DNA of 64,000 nucleotides from NCBI GenBank assembly GCA_026874595.1, contig CM049322.1, forward strand, positions 59,214,886 to 59,278,885, written 5' to 3'. This document shows, one piece after another, positions 11,720 to 23,652 of the stretch. Below the pieces are notes generated by a model. That model worked only from the letters and a program-made list of their open reading frames with translations. It searched no databases and had not been told where the DNA came from. Positions within the stretch are counted from its first letter, which is position 1, and the number at the start of each line of letters is the position of its first letter. Both the position numbers and the translations under genes were made by a program. This DNA is from Sipunculus nudus. Its lineage: Eukaryota > Annelida > Sipuncula > Golfingiida > Sipunculidae.

Positions 11720-11905
11720 TTTAATTAAATTTAACCCCTACAGAATGTGACAGAGTCCCCAGGAGGATAAACGCAATAAATCTAGTATCAGATGCTGCAA
11801 TCAATGTTGTGACAGTGTGTATAGTTTTGGAGATATGGCACAATAATGATTGCTGCAGCGCCATCTGGCGGCTAATTTCTAAACGGAAAAAAATAAGTTT
11901 CGAAA
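11498..11905. repeat. 242-bp tandem pair
   Basis: Two direct copies start with AGTCCCCA(C/G)GAGGATAA near 11,510 and 11,752. They share TCAGATGCTGCAATCAATG, GAGATATGGCACAATAATG and GCAGCGCCATCTGGCGGC. The second is the same GCGCC..GGCGGC anchor as the 331-bp units, so these are a distinct subfamily. A (TA)n tract at 11,674-11,715 separates them. Confidence 0.8.
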
Positions 11906-12065
11906 TATTTTATTTTTTATTATAAATATTTAATGTATAATTAAAATTAATCCCCTGCCCCCAACTGCTAAACCAGGGATCCGCCCATATTTTGACCCAC
12001 CCAACTACAAAATCGGGGATCCGTCCCTGGTTTGAAAGATTTGCCAGTGGTTCCTGGCAACACAA

Positions 12066-12269
12066 GTGGCCGCACAAGTGGACACAATGAAAATAACAGG
12101 TGTGTTCAATTCAAATTTAGCGGCTTTTGTCCTCTTTTCAATGCTGCTTTGTGAAATTCATGGACGACCGCGCACGCCAACTTGCAACTGTAATGGCCTT
12201 GCCGGCACTTACCGGTCAACCCTGAAGCCACTTGTGCTCACGGCAATTGGATTTATCTTCATCATTTGA
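12066..12269 (+). other. Short ORF, probably spurious
   Basis: From the ATG at 12,087 the frame reads MKITGVFNSNLAAFVLFSML and goes on for about 60 residues. It has a hydrophobic N-terminus resembling a signal peptide, a CNC motif and a hydrophobic C-terminus. It lies between repeat units, has no visible splice sites or polyadenylation signal, and is not recognised. I record it because the signal-like start is unusual for a chance frame. Confidence 0.15.
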
Positions 12270-12894
12270 TAAAAAACGAGGCGAGATTTGACGGGAATTG
12301 CTATATAATCACATTATATGACTGAGAGTGTCAGGCGCTGTCACATGCTGAAAACTATATGTCTGTTGTGTAAAAAATGACAGCATTATAGGCATTTGTT
12401 TAAGTGGTCCTCTGTTCTCGTTTGACGACAAATGATGCGAGATTTGACGAGATATTCACTTGTGTCACTTTAATCTACTAAAAAATCCTAGAACAATAAA
12501 AACTAGACCCTTGTAGCCTTAAAATAGCCGAGGTACAGATATTTGTTTAAAATCTCGTAATTTCTCGTTTGACGATAAACCGAGCGAGATTTGACGAGAT
12601 TTGCAATTGAATGACTTAGAACCATGGGAATGCTGCCTTATGAAAAAAAACTAGACCCTTGTAGCATAAATATTAACAGAGATAAAAGCGAAAAACATCA
12701 TGTTTTCAGATTGTCAAGTTTTACCCCAAAATATGTTAACCATGGTAACCGCAGCACAAGGCTAAATGTACGAAGGAATAAGGCAATGATCCTAGTTTTA
12801 GATGCGACGAAAAAATGTGTTATATGCCTAATATTTTTTTAGATATTGCGGAAAAATGATAAGTTGTAGTGTTTCCTGTACCACGCCCCCTGTG

Positions 12895-15103
12895 GAATCT
12901 TTGATTCCGGCAAGCAACAAACAAACATACGCGGGTGATCAACATACTTGCCGAATCTTTGATTCCGGCAAGTAACAAACATACAGAACTGATCAACATG
13001 CTTGCCGAAATCTTTGATTCCGGCAAGCAACAAACAGACATACGCAACTGACCAATATGCTTGCCGAAATCTTTGATTCCGGCAAGCAACAAACAGACAT
13101 ACGCAACTGACCAATATGCTTGCCGAAATCTTTGATTCCGGCAAGCAACAAACAGACATACGCAACTGACCAATATGCTTGCCGAAATCTTTGATTCCGG
13201 CAAGCAACAAACAGACATACGCAACTGACCAATATGCTTGCCGAAATCTTTGATTCCGGCAAGCAACAAACAGACATACGCAACTGACCAATATGCTTGC
13301 CGAAATCTTTGATTCCGGCAAGCAACAAACAGACATACGCAACTGACCAATATGCTTGCCGAAATCTTTGATTCCGGCAAGCAACAAACAGACATACGCA
13401 ACTGACCAATATGCTTGCCGAAATCTTTGATTCCGGCAAGCAACAAACAGACATACGCAACTGACCAATATGCTTGCCGAAATCTTTGATTCCGGCAAGC
13501 AACAAGCAGACATACGCAACTGACCAATATGCTTGCCGAAATCTTTGATTCCGGCAAGCAACAAGCAGACATACGCAACTGACCAACATGCTTGCCGAAA
13601 TCTTTGATTCCGGCAAGCAACAAGCAGACATACGCAACTGACCAACATGCTTGCCGAAATCTTTGATTCCGGCAAGCAACAAGCAGACATACGCAACTGA
13701 CCAACATGCTTGCCGAAATCTTTGATTCCGGCAAGCAACAAGCAGACATACGCAACTGACCAACATGCTTGCCGAAATCTTTGATTCCGGCAAGCAACAA
13801 GCAGACATACGCAACTGACCAACATGCTTGCCGAAATCTTTGATTCCGGCAAGCAACAAGCAGACATACGCAACTGACCAATATGCTTGCCGAAATCTTT
13901 GATTCCGGCAAGCAACAAGCAGACATACGCAACTGACCAATATGCTTGCCGAAATCTTTGATTCCGGCAAGCAACAAGCAGACATACGCAACTGACCAAT
14001 ATGCTTGCCGAAATCTTTGATTCCGGCAACCAACAAGCAGACATACGCAACTGACCAATATGCTTGACGAAATCTTTGATTCCGGCAAGCAACAAGCAGA
14101 CATACGCAACTGACCAATATGCTTGACGAAATCTTTGATTCCGGCAAGCAACAAGCAGACATACGCAACTGACCAATATGCTTGACGAAATCTTTGATTC
14201 CGGCAAGCAACAAGCAGACATACGCAACTGACCAACATGCTTGCCGAAATCTTTGATTCCGGCAAGCAACAAGCAGACATACGCAACTGACCAATATGCT
14301 TGCCGAAATCTTTGATTCCGGCAAGCAACAAGCAGACATACGCAACTGACCAATATGCTTGCCGAAATCTTTGATTCCGGCAAGCAACAAGCAGACATAC
14401 GCAACTGACCAACATGCTTGCCGAAATCTTTGATTCCGGCAAGCAACAAGCAGACATACGCAACTGACCAATATGCTTGACGAAATCTTTGATTCCGGCA
14501 AGCAACAAGCAGACATACGCAACTGACCAACATGCTTGCCGAAATCTTTGATTCCGGCAAGCAACAAGCAGACATACGCAACTGACCAACATGCTTGCCG
14601 AAATCTTTGATTCCGGCAAGCAACAAGCAGACATACGCAACTGACCAACATGCTTGCCGAAATCTTTGATTCCGGCAAGCAACAAGCAGACATACGCAAC
14701 TGACCAATATGCTTGCCGAAATCTTTGATTCCGGCAAGCAACAAGCAGACATACGCAACTGACCAATATGCTTGCCGAAATCTTTGATTCCGGCAAGCAA
14801 CAAGCAGACATACGCAACTGACCAATATGCTTGCCGAAATCTTTGATTCCGGCAAGCAACAAGCAGACATACGCAACTGACCAATATGCTTGACGAAATC
14901 TTTGATTCCGGCAAGCAACAAGCAGACATACGCAACTGACCAATATGCTTGCCGAAATCTTTGATTCCGGCAAGCAACAAACAGACATACGCAACTGACC
15001 AATATGCTTGACGAAATCTTTGATTCCGGCAAGCAACAAGCAGACATACGCAACTGACCAATATGCTTGCCGAAATCTTTGATTCCGGCAAGTAACAAAC
15101 ATA
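12895..15103. repeat. 59-bp hairpin minisatellite, 36 regular units
   Basis: Units start at 12,995 and every 59 bp to 15,060 (36 starts, the last partial). About two irregular units precede them from 12,895. Each unit contains CTTGCCGAAATC-TTT-GATTCCGGCAAG, an 11-of-12 bp stem with a 3-base loop, then CAACAA(A/G)CAGACATACG and CAACTGACC. Units are nearly identical and differ at three main sites: AATATG/AACATG, AAACAG/AAGCAG and TTGCCG/TTGACG. The first irregular units and the last unit share the variant GGCAAGTAACAAACATA. The unit has no stop in any reverse frame, which gives three overlapping - strand ORFs of over 700 codons with the same 59-residue periodicity. These are not genes. Confidence 0.97.
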
Positions 15104-15128
15104 GTGTACCCATCTAGGTAGGTCTATT

Positions 15129-15148
15129 TTGAGCACTGAAGTGCTCAA
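15129..15148. repeat. Perfect 9-bp hairpin beside the array
   Basis: TTGAGCACT, GA, AGTGCTCAA forms a perfect 9-bp stem with a 2-base gap, about 26 bp after the last array unit. It could mark the end of the repeat complex. Confidence 0.5.
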
Positions 15149-15149
15149 G

Positions 15150-15770
15150 CGTAGGCCAAACATTGCCTGACACAATGAATTTAGGGTGTTACGATGATTG
15201 TAAAAAATGAAATCAACTAAATGTTACATGTGATATAGAGCCAAACATGTCTTGTAATGCTGAAAGTATTTTTTTTTTTGTTAAAATTTGATTAAAATAG
15301 TTATAGCCTGTTAAAAATGTCAAACTTATCGGTACCCTGGTGTTGTCTGGTGCCATCACTGTGGCATATGTTACTGTCTTCCATGTGCTCTAGTAACTGC
15401 TGTGTTAAGGGATTGTCGGCGTCTTCCTTTCCCAGCGTTGATTGAAACATTGGCTTAGACTTCTTTATATGGATGCTAGTAGTGTCCCAAAAACATTTAT
15501 AATATGTTGGTAAATCTAGACTATAAGGGGAAACAACACGGGCTACCCATATGAGAGCCTTGTTCTTTCACACTGGATTTGGTTATGTGAGGATAGCAAA
15601 TATTCTGGAGATTTTCATAGTTTTTGCAAATGTATTATACAACGATTAAAATATATGACAGTACAAGAATGGTAAAATTATATAAAAATTAGTAGTAAAT
15701 TACATGCTTATGGAGTTTTCAAAGTTATGCTTACACTTGAAAAATAGTTCAAATTCGTTACAAACAAAGG
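15150..15770. other. Non-coding stretch
   Basis: No gene or repeat structure seen; stops in all frames. Confidence 0.5.
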
Positions 15771-15774
15771 TGAT

Positions 15775-16320
15775 AGAAATGCATTGGCCAGATTAAGACG
15801 TTCTAGTCATAAATTAACTTTGGCAGCCAATCGGGTATCAGCAGAGAAGAGAGGACCTGTGAATAATGTTTTAAGAAAGGTTTTTGTTGAAGATGAATCA
15901 CATTTTTTTATAGAATGTCCTACGTACACTGATTTGCGTAACAAATATTAACCAATAATATACCATGAACCAAATGAATATAATTTTAGAAAATTGCTTA
16001 ATATGGATGAAATGTTTCAGATAGTACATTAAGTAGCTTACATTTTTCATGCTTTCAAGAAGAGATCAATGCTTTTTTGGTGCAAGGCGCCACATTATAA
16101 TAATCATGTAAAGTTCAAAAAATCATATAAATGCTCAATATCTTATAAGATATATTTAAAAAGTTTGTTATTTAAAAGTTTTTAAGTCCTTTATTTATTA
16201 TTTTTTATTTACTTTAATTATTTTACGTTCCTTCATGTCATTCAGTACTAATGATGTACTATTTTGTGGTTACTTTGGGCCAAAGACATTTTTTATTGAA
16301 TAAAATGTTCTATGTAAAAC
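15775..16320 (+). mobile_element. 3' end of a LINE, decayed
   Basis: The + strand reads RLRRSSHKLTLAANR, then VFVEDESHFFIECPTYTDLR. This is the same C-terminal pattern as the LINE at 2.8-3.1 kb, in a different and equally dead copy. The first Cys pair of the zinc-finger-like motif is lost. The 3' end near 16,270-16,310 has GGGCCAAAGACATTTTTTATTGAATAAA, comparable to the GGGCCTGAGGCC...AATAAA end of the first element. Only this 5'-truncated tail is present. Confidence 0.8.
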
Positions 16321-16479
16321 ATATTTATTTAAGTTCGGTTGATAGGACAGACTATTCTTTTTTACAAAAATTCAACTGCATTATAAAATGAGAAATGGGG
16401 ATTTTTAGGTCAAATGTATCTTAATAAAAATGTTATTACTTCAACATATCAACCGTTTTTTCCAAATGAAATTGTTAGC

Positions 16480-16607
<128 letters not shown>

Positions 16608-16619
16608 ACGATGACGAAA

Positions 16620-18750
16620 AATAACTGTAAATTCACTACAGAGTGTTTCACGGGATGCGACCTGATCCTCAGGTGAATGTTGTTAGAACATAAATATATA
16701 CACGTTCATAATTTTGTTTGCCCATTATGGTTATAATCCACGAGCTTTTGAGAGGCAGATTAGAACTGATTATCCTATTATGTATCGATCTACCCTACAA
16801 GACTTAATGCAAATGGATTACATTAAAAAGAATATTTTATTTTATAAAAGCCAATGTAAGGTCAAATAATTCCTTCTTAAGGACTCCTGCTTTAATTTAA
16901 AGCCGAAAAAACATTCACCCTAGTAAGTGTAACGGCACACACTCCACATGTCAGCATGTTTGGTATTAATACGTTTACCAGGCAATGGATTAGTCAGCAT
17001 AAACTCTGATAAGCCTTTATGTAACTCTAATGTACATGAGTGAGGCTGATTGTAGTGGGGACGCTACAACACTGTGAACTTCGCCCTGACTTCGCATCTC
17101 ATTTTACTCCATGTGACGTTTAGTGTTTGATGCGGGCTCATTGGGCATTTTGTGATATTGTGGATTGGTTTCATGTTTGGCGGCTGATGATATCGGAAAT
17201 AATGTTAAAGTAAGTAACCATTTTTGTCTGGCATAAATGTGTTTTAACTATAGAATTTTAATATAAGTGTAACTTGTGAAATGAGGAATATAAATTTTAT
17301 GAAATTATAAAAAAATTTTTGCGATGGCATTTCTTGGCAAATAAATGAAATAATTCTTAAGTTTCGTGGAAAGCATTAATACATATTACATTTTTGATGA
17401 TTAATTATTAGAAACAAATAATGATGTCTATATAGTTAAAATTTGTGTGTGGTCCGTCAAAAAAAATAATCTGTGACAAAAAAAACAAAATGGACAACAG
17501 TTATTTGTATGAATATTAATCTGCCTAACTGCTACATTTCGGATATGGAAACATTTCCGAAACATTATCATAGGCTAAAAAAAATGTGATACATTTTTTT
17601 TTATCGCAAGCTACTTGGTCCCTTTCTATTTTAACAAAAAAAGTATAATTAAAATGTATTACAACTATCTTTCAAATAACATGAAGCTTCGAGAAATGGA
17701 ATTGTCTCTCTTTGTATAAGATACAGAGAATTATAACAATTCATTCACAGGCCACGTGACCAAGGCAAATCTTCTGAAAGGCATATCACCTAAGGAAAGG
17801 ATAGTCACAGTGACCTATGTTGCCGTTTTCAGTACACAACAACAGTATTAATTCAGGTTCTTTGGTATAACGATTTTGATGTAAAGTTAATGAGCGGGCA
17901 GACGAGGCACAAAGGTCAGAATATTGTTCGGTGTGCCTTTAGGTATAATAACTTAAATTAACTAATAATGCCGTTTTTCAAATTTAATTATGATTTACTT
18001 TCTGTGAACTGAAAGACACTTTTTACCTGCCATATTCATATTATATCATTCATGTGATTTCTGCATAACTCTGCATAGATGTAAATTAAACTGAGGTGAA
18101 CTGACCCATATAAAAGATAGTTTGGAGTATCAAGAGTTACTAAACCATATATTTATTGGCTTCTCGAATATAGTATTGCTCTGTGGATATGAGTTTTTAT
18201 TTATTCTCAATTCCATACAAAAAGGAATTCTTTACTTACATGAAATGACACAAATATTGTCCGCCTATCTATCCAATTATTAAGTGGCTTACTTGTCGAT
18301 AATAAAACTGAAGAGGACCACATGTGAATGTAACTGCTCTTGTTGATTACGTCACTGGCTCATTATCCTTGCACACCTTCATGCGTTTTTCATAATGTTC
18401 TTATTGTACAGTTTTCACAATATTTTAATTTCTGTGAGTTTATCTGCTAGCATTCGATAACCGCTCGGTGATAAGAATAATGATAAGGCAATTATATAAA
18501 CACAATTACATGACACAAACAAAACAGGAATAAATCCAAACTTATGTCTGAGTAATGACAGGATATGCATAAACAGAAATAAACGAACATATATGGACAA
18601 ACCTGGAATTAAACGGGATGGTGTAAAGGAATATAAATGAAACTGCATATTATTAATAAAGAAAATGGGCATCGACTGGAGCTAGGCCAGTGTAGTACTA
18701 GGTGCGAGTGCATTAATAATTTGCAGACCCAGGCTTTGATATCAGCTTTA
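16620..18750. other. Non-coding stretch
   Basis: No supportable gene. Overlapping frames of about 80 codons on both strands near 18.4-18.9 kb look random in composition. Confidence 0.5.
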
Positions 18751-18759
18751 TCTCTGTTG

Positions 18760-19010
18760 ACAAACTGCCATTGGCAAAAATTAATACCAATACTCCAGAG
18801 GCTAAGGACAGATCTCAGATCAGAAGCGGTCCTGTTTGACACGAGGATCATTATGCTATATCTTGCTAATTATATTTACCTATATCGGCAGAGATAATAC
18901 AAAACAGACTATTTTGAAAAGAGCACAGTTCACGCTGCCATCGCCAGTTATAATCATTATGTTAATCAATGCAGTTTAACAGATGTATTATTATTGAAAA
19001 AGTAACAAAA
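18760..19010. repeat. Dispersed repeat, sister of 27.69-27.92 kb
   Basis: Shared order with the later copy: GGCTA(A)GGACAGATCT, then ACTATTTTGAAAAG(A)GCACA / ATATTTTGAAAAGGACACA, then TGCCATCGCCA(G/A)TTATAA, then CAGATGTATTAT. The copies are in the same orientation and strongly diverged. Confidence 0.55.
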
Positions 19011-21255
19011 TTTTCATTTGAGCGTGGACAGGGGAATCAAAGTCTTCTCTGTTGATGCATGTCTGTTATGATCAGGTTACAAAATCTCTAGATAAATCAA
19101 AGTTGACACTGAAAGACAGATATGATTATAGACAAATGAAAGTTCACGATATCCATGGTATTCCTATATTTAAAGGCACATAACAAGATCAAATATTAAT
19201 GTTTAATCATCATTGTTGCTAGAACCGCGCAAACCAAATAAAAAGAATAGGAAAACTAAAACAAAACTCCTCGAGAACAGCCGCAGGCCTTGACTTGAAT
19301 GGTCAGCAGCTGATTTTGTTCACCGTACTCTGTAATTATGCTTCCACAAACATGGTCACTTTGCGTTGATGTTATGGTGATATATTACAATGAAACAACA
19401 GATTTAGCAAGCGCCTGGTAATGTTTAAATAATGATGCGTATGCTTTCGTGTCAATTGAATTACAAAGATAAATTAAGACATTACCGCGGTATGACTTTA
19501 AATTATAAAGGTAATACAATTTATTGAATTAATCGAATAAATTGGATATTCTACGGCCACTACCTTTTTTCTGCCTAAAAGAGTTACTTTCTGCAAGTTG
19601 TCATACAGATGGCAGCATTGATATATTTTTTTGCCAGTGAGATTCAGTGGCTACGTAAGATAAAAGGGTCGGCCATTTTGAAATGTGTACATAAAATGGC
19701 GTCAACGAAAACATTGGTAGGAAATAGACACCTGCAGTTCACTACTTATAAATTTCTATGACACACCTCCAGAATAAAATGAAATGGAGGGATACTCCAT
19801 TTGAGTCGTTAATAATATTTTGAGTTAATTGATTTGGATGTGGGTTACTTGATGCAAGTAAAACACTTGGCAGGTGGTGATGTCTGTTGCATGTCAACAT
19901 ATCACAACAGAAGAAAGGTCCCTGTCGTGAGAACGTTACATCTGCCGTCTTAATTGTTTTCTCATTGTCAAATGCACGGGATTAGATGCACTATACAAGG
20001 CTCGACAGAAATGACTGTCTGATTGCCCGATGATAAGAAATCTCGGATTTGTAGATTATATATAGCAAACATTTAATTTAATGCATGAAACATGTGTACA
20101 GTAAAATATTATATTTAATAATTTATTAAATTGTCTATATCTGACTGAAGACATGGGTCCATTATGATAGACCCATATCCTAATGAGGATCTGATCATGA
20201 TTCGCTTGTGTTTTTTTTTTTTTTGCTGTTTTTTACATGAAGCGAAAGGAGTTCGGCGGATTTCGATTGAAGGGGGTAGAGGGTTAAGATAACACCCATG
20301 AATAAATGCATGAGGATATCTAAACATAATATATTTTTTTTCAATTAATGCTTATCTATTGTGAGGCCCCTAATTGGTATTCGGGGTTTTTCTTGTTATG
20401 CAGCAACTTGCGTTGTTAATCGTGAGAGTTTTATGTGGAGAACATAGTTTTACTCCTACTTCAATCAAGCAGCAGGTTTGATGACTACATGACATTCAAT
20501 TGATAAGCTACGATGAAATGTTAGTTAAACGGCAACGAATCAGAGGTATTATCCTAAATGTAAACATGCCATAAAGGATGTTAAATGGTATTGAACACAC
20601 GTACTAGTCTTTGGAAATATAAGAGAAAATGGATTTCTCAAAATAAGCTGAGTTTATATTCCTGAGTTATATCAGCTTCATACCACTGCAGGGGAGATCC
20701 ACTCGTTTCACCTAGTCATGAATTTTCACTTTGTCGGCATGAAGCGTCTTATTGAGAGATTATCATACATTTTTTGGCATTATCATAAAGAATTATATCA
20801 TAATGGTTTTGCAAACAAAACAAAATACGGAAACTTAGGAAATATGTCGAATTGTAGCGCAGTTCGACATCCTGGCCTACGAAATCTTGATGCCAAAATA
20901 CCACGGCTGATTTCTACACATATATATGACTCTGAATGTACAACACTCTCTAAGAATTTGATTTTAAAATGCGCATGGCAGTTCCCAATAAAATAGCCCC
21001 ACGCCATGCCGCGGAAAGTATCATATTGAGGCCGTTCTGGACCTAAGGAGACAAACATTTTTTTTTACTTCATAAGTATCATTAAATTAAGGAAACATAA
21101 TAACCATTTACACCTTCTTTGAGAGAGAGGAATGCAAAATATGGAAGATAAGACGTATCAGGGAATATCTTACTCATGTCATGTCTTCCCTCCCTATAAC
21201 ATATAAATGCATCAACGTCCGTTTGTTCCCTCAATCACTCGTTCAACTATAAGTC

Positions 21256-21295
<40 letters not shown>

Positions 21296-22300
21296 CTGTA
21301 AAATTCTCCCTGTCCTCTAAATATTTTCCTCTCTAATCTAGAATCGCCCTCACATTTTACCTATATACATTAAGTTACTATAGTATATGATTTTGGCTTG
21401 CTCTTGGTATTTATGAACTGCATGTAAAGTGGCGTTGTTTGTTGAATAGGCCTATATTTCCAAGTTTAAAGTAAATATGTATATATGTATACACATTACT
21501 TTTAAATTAGTAGTTATGTTTATTTTATCATTAAGGTGATTAATTGTAAGGGTAACTATCAGAGGGTATTTCTTTGGATTTAATAAAAAAATTAAATATT
21601 GTAAAATAAACTCAAGGTTTACATTGTGGCGTATATGTCATTCATATATCAATTTAAGCTGAATTTCATCAACAGAAAATACATAAAATGGGTGCCGTTT
21701 ACTTCACAATAGGACGCTTACATTTTACCGAAGTACTTTGTCCGGTATATACCAGCAAATGCACCCCTCTTGAAGCAAAAAAAGAATAAAGACTTTTTTT
21801 TCAAAAGTTAATTAAAAAGAAGCAAATATGTTCTTTTTACACATTTTTTTTGTTTAATTTATAACTATGCTTTATGTTTTGATTTTATCAAAGGCTATTT
21901 ATTGATATTTTATCGAAAATCATATAAGATAAATTGAAAAGAATTTCTTAAATGTGCAAGTGAGATTTCGCTTCGGTTAACAGTGTCGAGAAATAGGTTC
22001 ATATTATTCCCTTACCTGGACTGTTAAAAAAAGGAAACTGTAAAGTGCACTACTGGCAGTATTCTATGATTCTAAAGATATTTTTATACAAAATTTTTTT
22101 TTTATATAAAAATTAAGATTAAAAAAAAGCACCAAGAAAACCCTTGAAATGAAACGTTTTCTGTAGAAATACCCATAATTCTCTAATATAACAAAAGCAT
22201 CAGTTATCCGAACGGACTTCCACAGTGCAGTTAAGGGCGACTCAGTATAACTGCGGGAACAATTGTGTTAACGAGGGGTTTCTCAGGGATTAATTCGGAC
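19011..22300. other. Non-coding stretch with (TC)n
   Basis: No convincing gene. A perfect (TC)n run lies at 21,259-21,292. The 92-codon frame at 20,718-20,996 on the + strand has no recognisable motif and an antisense frame of similar length, so I treat it as chance. Confidence 0.5.
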
Positions 22301-22304
22301 CTGT

Positions 22305-22457
22305 TGGCCGAGCGTCTCTGAGAACGACCTCGGGGCCGAGTGTCGCTAGGTCCCCTTGCTTAGGGGCCGAATGTTTCCGGGGCCGAGTGTCTCTAGGGCC
22401 GAGAGTCGCTTGGGCCGAGTGTCCCCGGGCCGAGAGTCTCTGGGGCCGAGAGTTCCT
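22305..22457. repeat. GGCCGAG minisatellite
   Basis: Eight degenerate copies of a 15-17 bp unit, GGGCCGAG(T/A)GTC(T/G)CT, with the last six nearly adjacent (about 22,362-22,457). It is strongly GC-rich against an AT-rich background. The - strand frame through it is a product of the repeat. Confidence 0.85.
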
Positions 22458-22739
22458 GTTACCAAATAATTCAGGTTTGTCATCGTTCATATTGGTTATT
22501 CCGATAATCCACCCAACGAAACGGATATTATACCAGTAATTCATTATATATTTAATAAATTAATCGCTTTGGGGTTTAGCGTGTTTTTTTCCAGCGTTTT
22601 AGTATTCAGCGTTCTCATGAATATAGATGTGCCATAGCAGATAAAAACAGGCCAGGCTTTCAATTACCCTGATATAAATGAGCCCTTAGGGTAGAAGGGT
22701 TCTTAAAGAGTGGTTACGTTGTATTAAGAAACAAAGTCT

Positions 22740-23225
22740 GTGGAGTCTGTGGAGTCCAGAAGTGCAGACCCCTAGTATCCAGAGAAGTGCCTCTACCCAG
22801 TGACCCCACAGGCGCTGCTACCCAGTGTCCAGGGAGATGCCGCTACCCAGTGATGAGAGATATACCGCTATCTAGTGTCCAGACAGGCGTCCAGAGATGC
22901 GCTGCGACCCGATGTCCAAAGAGTGTGCTGCGACCAAGTGTCCAGAGAGGTGTCTAAAGAGGTGCTGCAACCCATTGACCAGAGAGGTGCTGCGACCTAG
23001 TGTCCAGACAGGTGCTGATACCCAGTGTCCAGACAGGTGTCCAGTGAGGTGGTGCCAACCAGTGGCCTGTCGCTGTCAAGTGAAGTGCTACCACACGGAT
23101 TCGAGCGAGATGCTGCCTGCTGGAATCCAGAGGAGCAGTCAGGTCCTGCCAGACGGATTTTAATGAGGTGCCGCTCGCTGGAGTCTAGTGAGGTGCCGCA
23201 AGCCGGGGTCCAGAGATATGCCGCA
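22740..23225. repeat. Degenerate ~27-bp minisatellite
   Basis: A unit close to AGTGTCCAGAGAGGTGCTGC plus GACCC recurs throughout with indels, for example near 22,800, 22,880, 22,940, 22,980, 23,000 and 23,030. The cysteine-rich + strand frame at 22,897-23,163 comes from the repeated TGC and TGT triplets and is not taken as a gene. Confidence 0.8.
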
Positions 23226-23652
23226 ATGCTCGAGTATTGATTTCTAGATCTATAGATCTAGGGACTGTTTAATCTGTGTAACTGTGTTTTTACTAAAGTT
23301 TTATTAAGTGCATGTAACAGTGCATCTAGTGAGGCGAGTCAGGCTTGGAACCCTATCTGGTAGGTGATTTTAAAATCTGTACCTATTATTTTCTCTATAT
23401 ACATGGTATAGTTGTTTAGCCACTGACTGGTGTTTTGTTGTATGCTTGAGTGCTGATACGTTGAGTGTGCTACAAAAACCCCTTTTCCACGTTAAATTAA
23501 AGGTAACTTTTATCCAAGGATACCAGAAAGGGGTGGCATGCATATTAATTGTAAAAACTATCATTATACCCTCTTCATTGTGTTTTAAGCAATTGGTTGT
23601 GCAGAACGTTTGGAATGATAACAGTCATATAAAGAGACGTAAGACTAAAATA

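Larger units (their letters stand above)
6470..12890. repeat. Nested repeat complex with ~331-bp units
   Basis: The block is made of diverged copies of one repeat family. An anchor, GCGCC..CTAGCGGCC with GAGATATGGCC about 40-60 bp before it, recurs near 6,831, 7,162 and 7,493 (steps of 331), then near 8,562, 8,892 and 9,223 (steps of ~330). The two triplets are 1.73 kb apart. Each is followed by the same tail: a TCTCGTTTGACG box, a TGACCT direct-repeat box, then CAGACAAACAAAC and GCTTGCCGG. Weaker anchors recur near 10,547, 11,612, 11,858 and 12,881. No transposase is encoded. A non-autonomous transposon with internal tandem repeats, of the sort reported for Helitron-related elements in bivalves, is plausible but unproven. 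Confidence 0.8.

Noticed and set aside
12895-15103. CRISPR array
   Set aside because: The units are contiguous 59-bp tandem copies without variable spacers, in an animal-type genome; no cas genes.
12820-15175. Three overlapping - strand ORFs of 706-778 codons with Cys-rich repeats
   Set aside because: All three read the same 59-bp tandem unit in rotating frames; the openness follows from a stop-free unit, and flanking residues match no gene start or end.
20718-20996. 92-codon + strand ORF
   Set aside because: No recognisable motif, an antisense frame of the same length, no splice or polyadenylation context; consistent with chance.
22897-23163. Cys-rich 88-codon + strand ORF
   Set aside because: The cysteines come from a degenerate 27-bp minisatellite (TGC/TGT triplets); no signal peptide, splice site or known domain.
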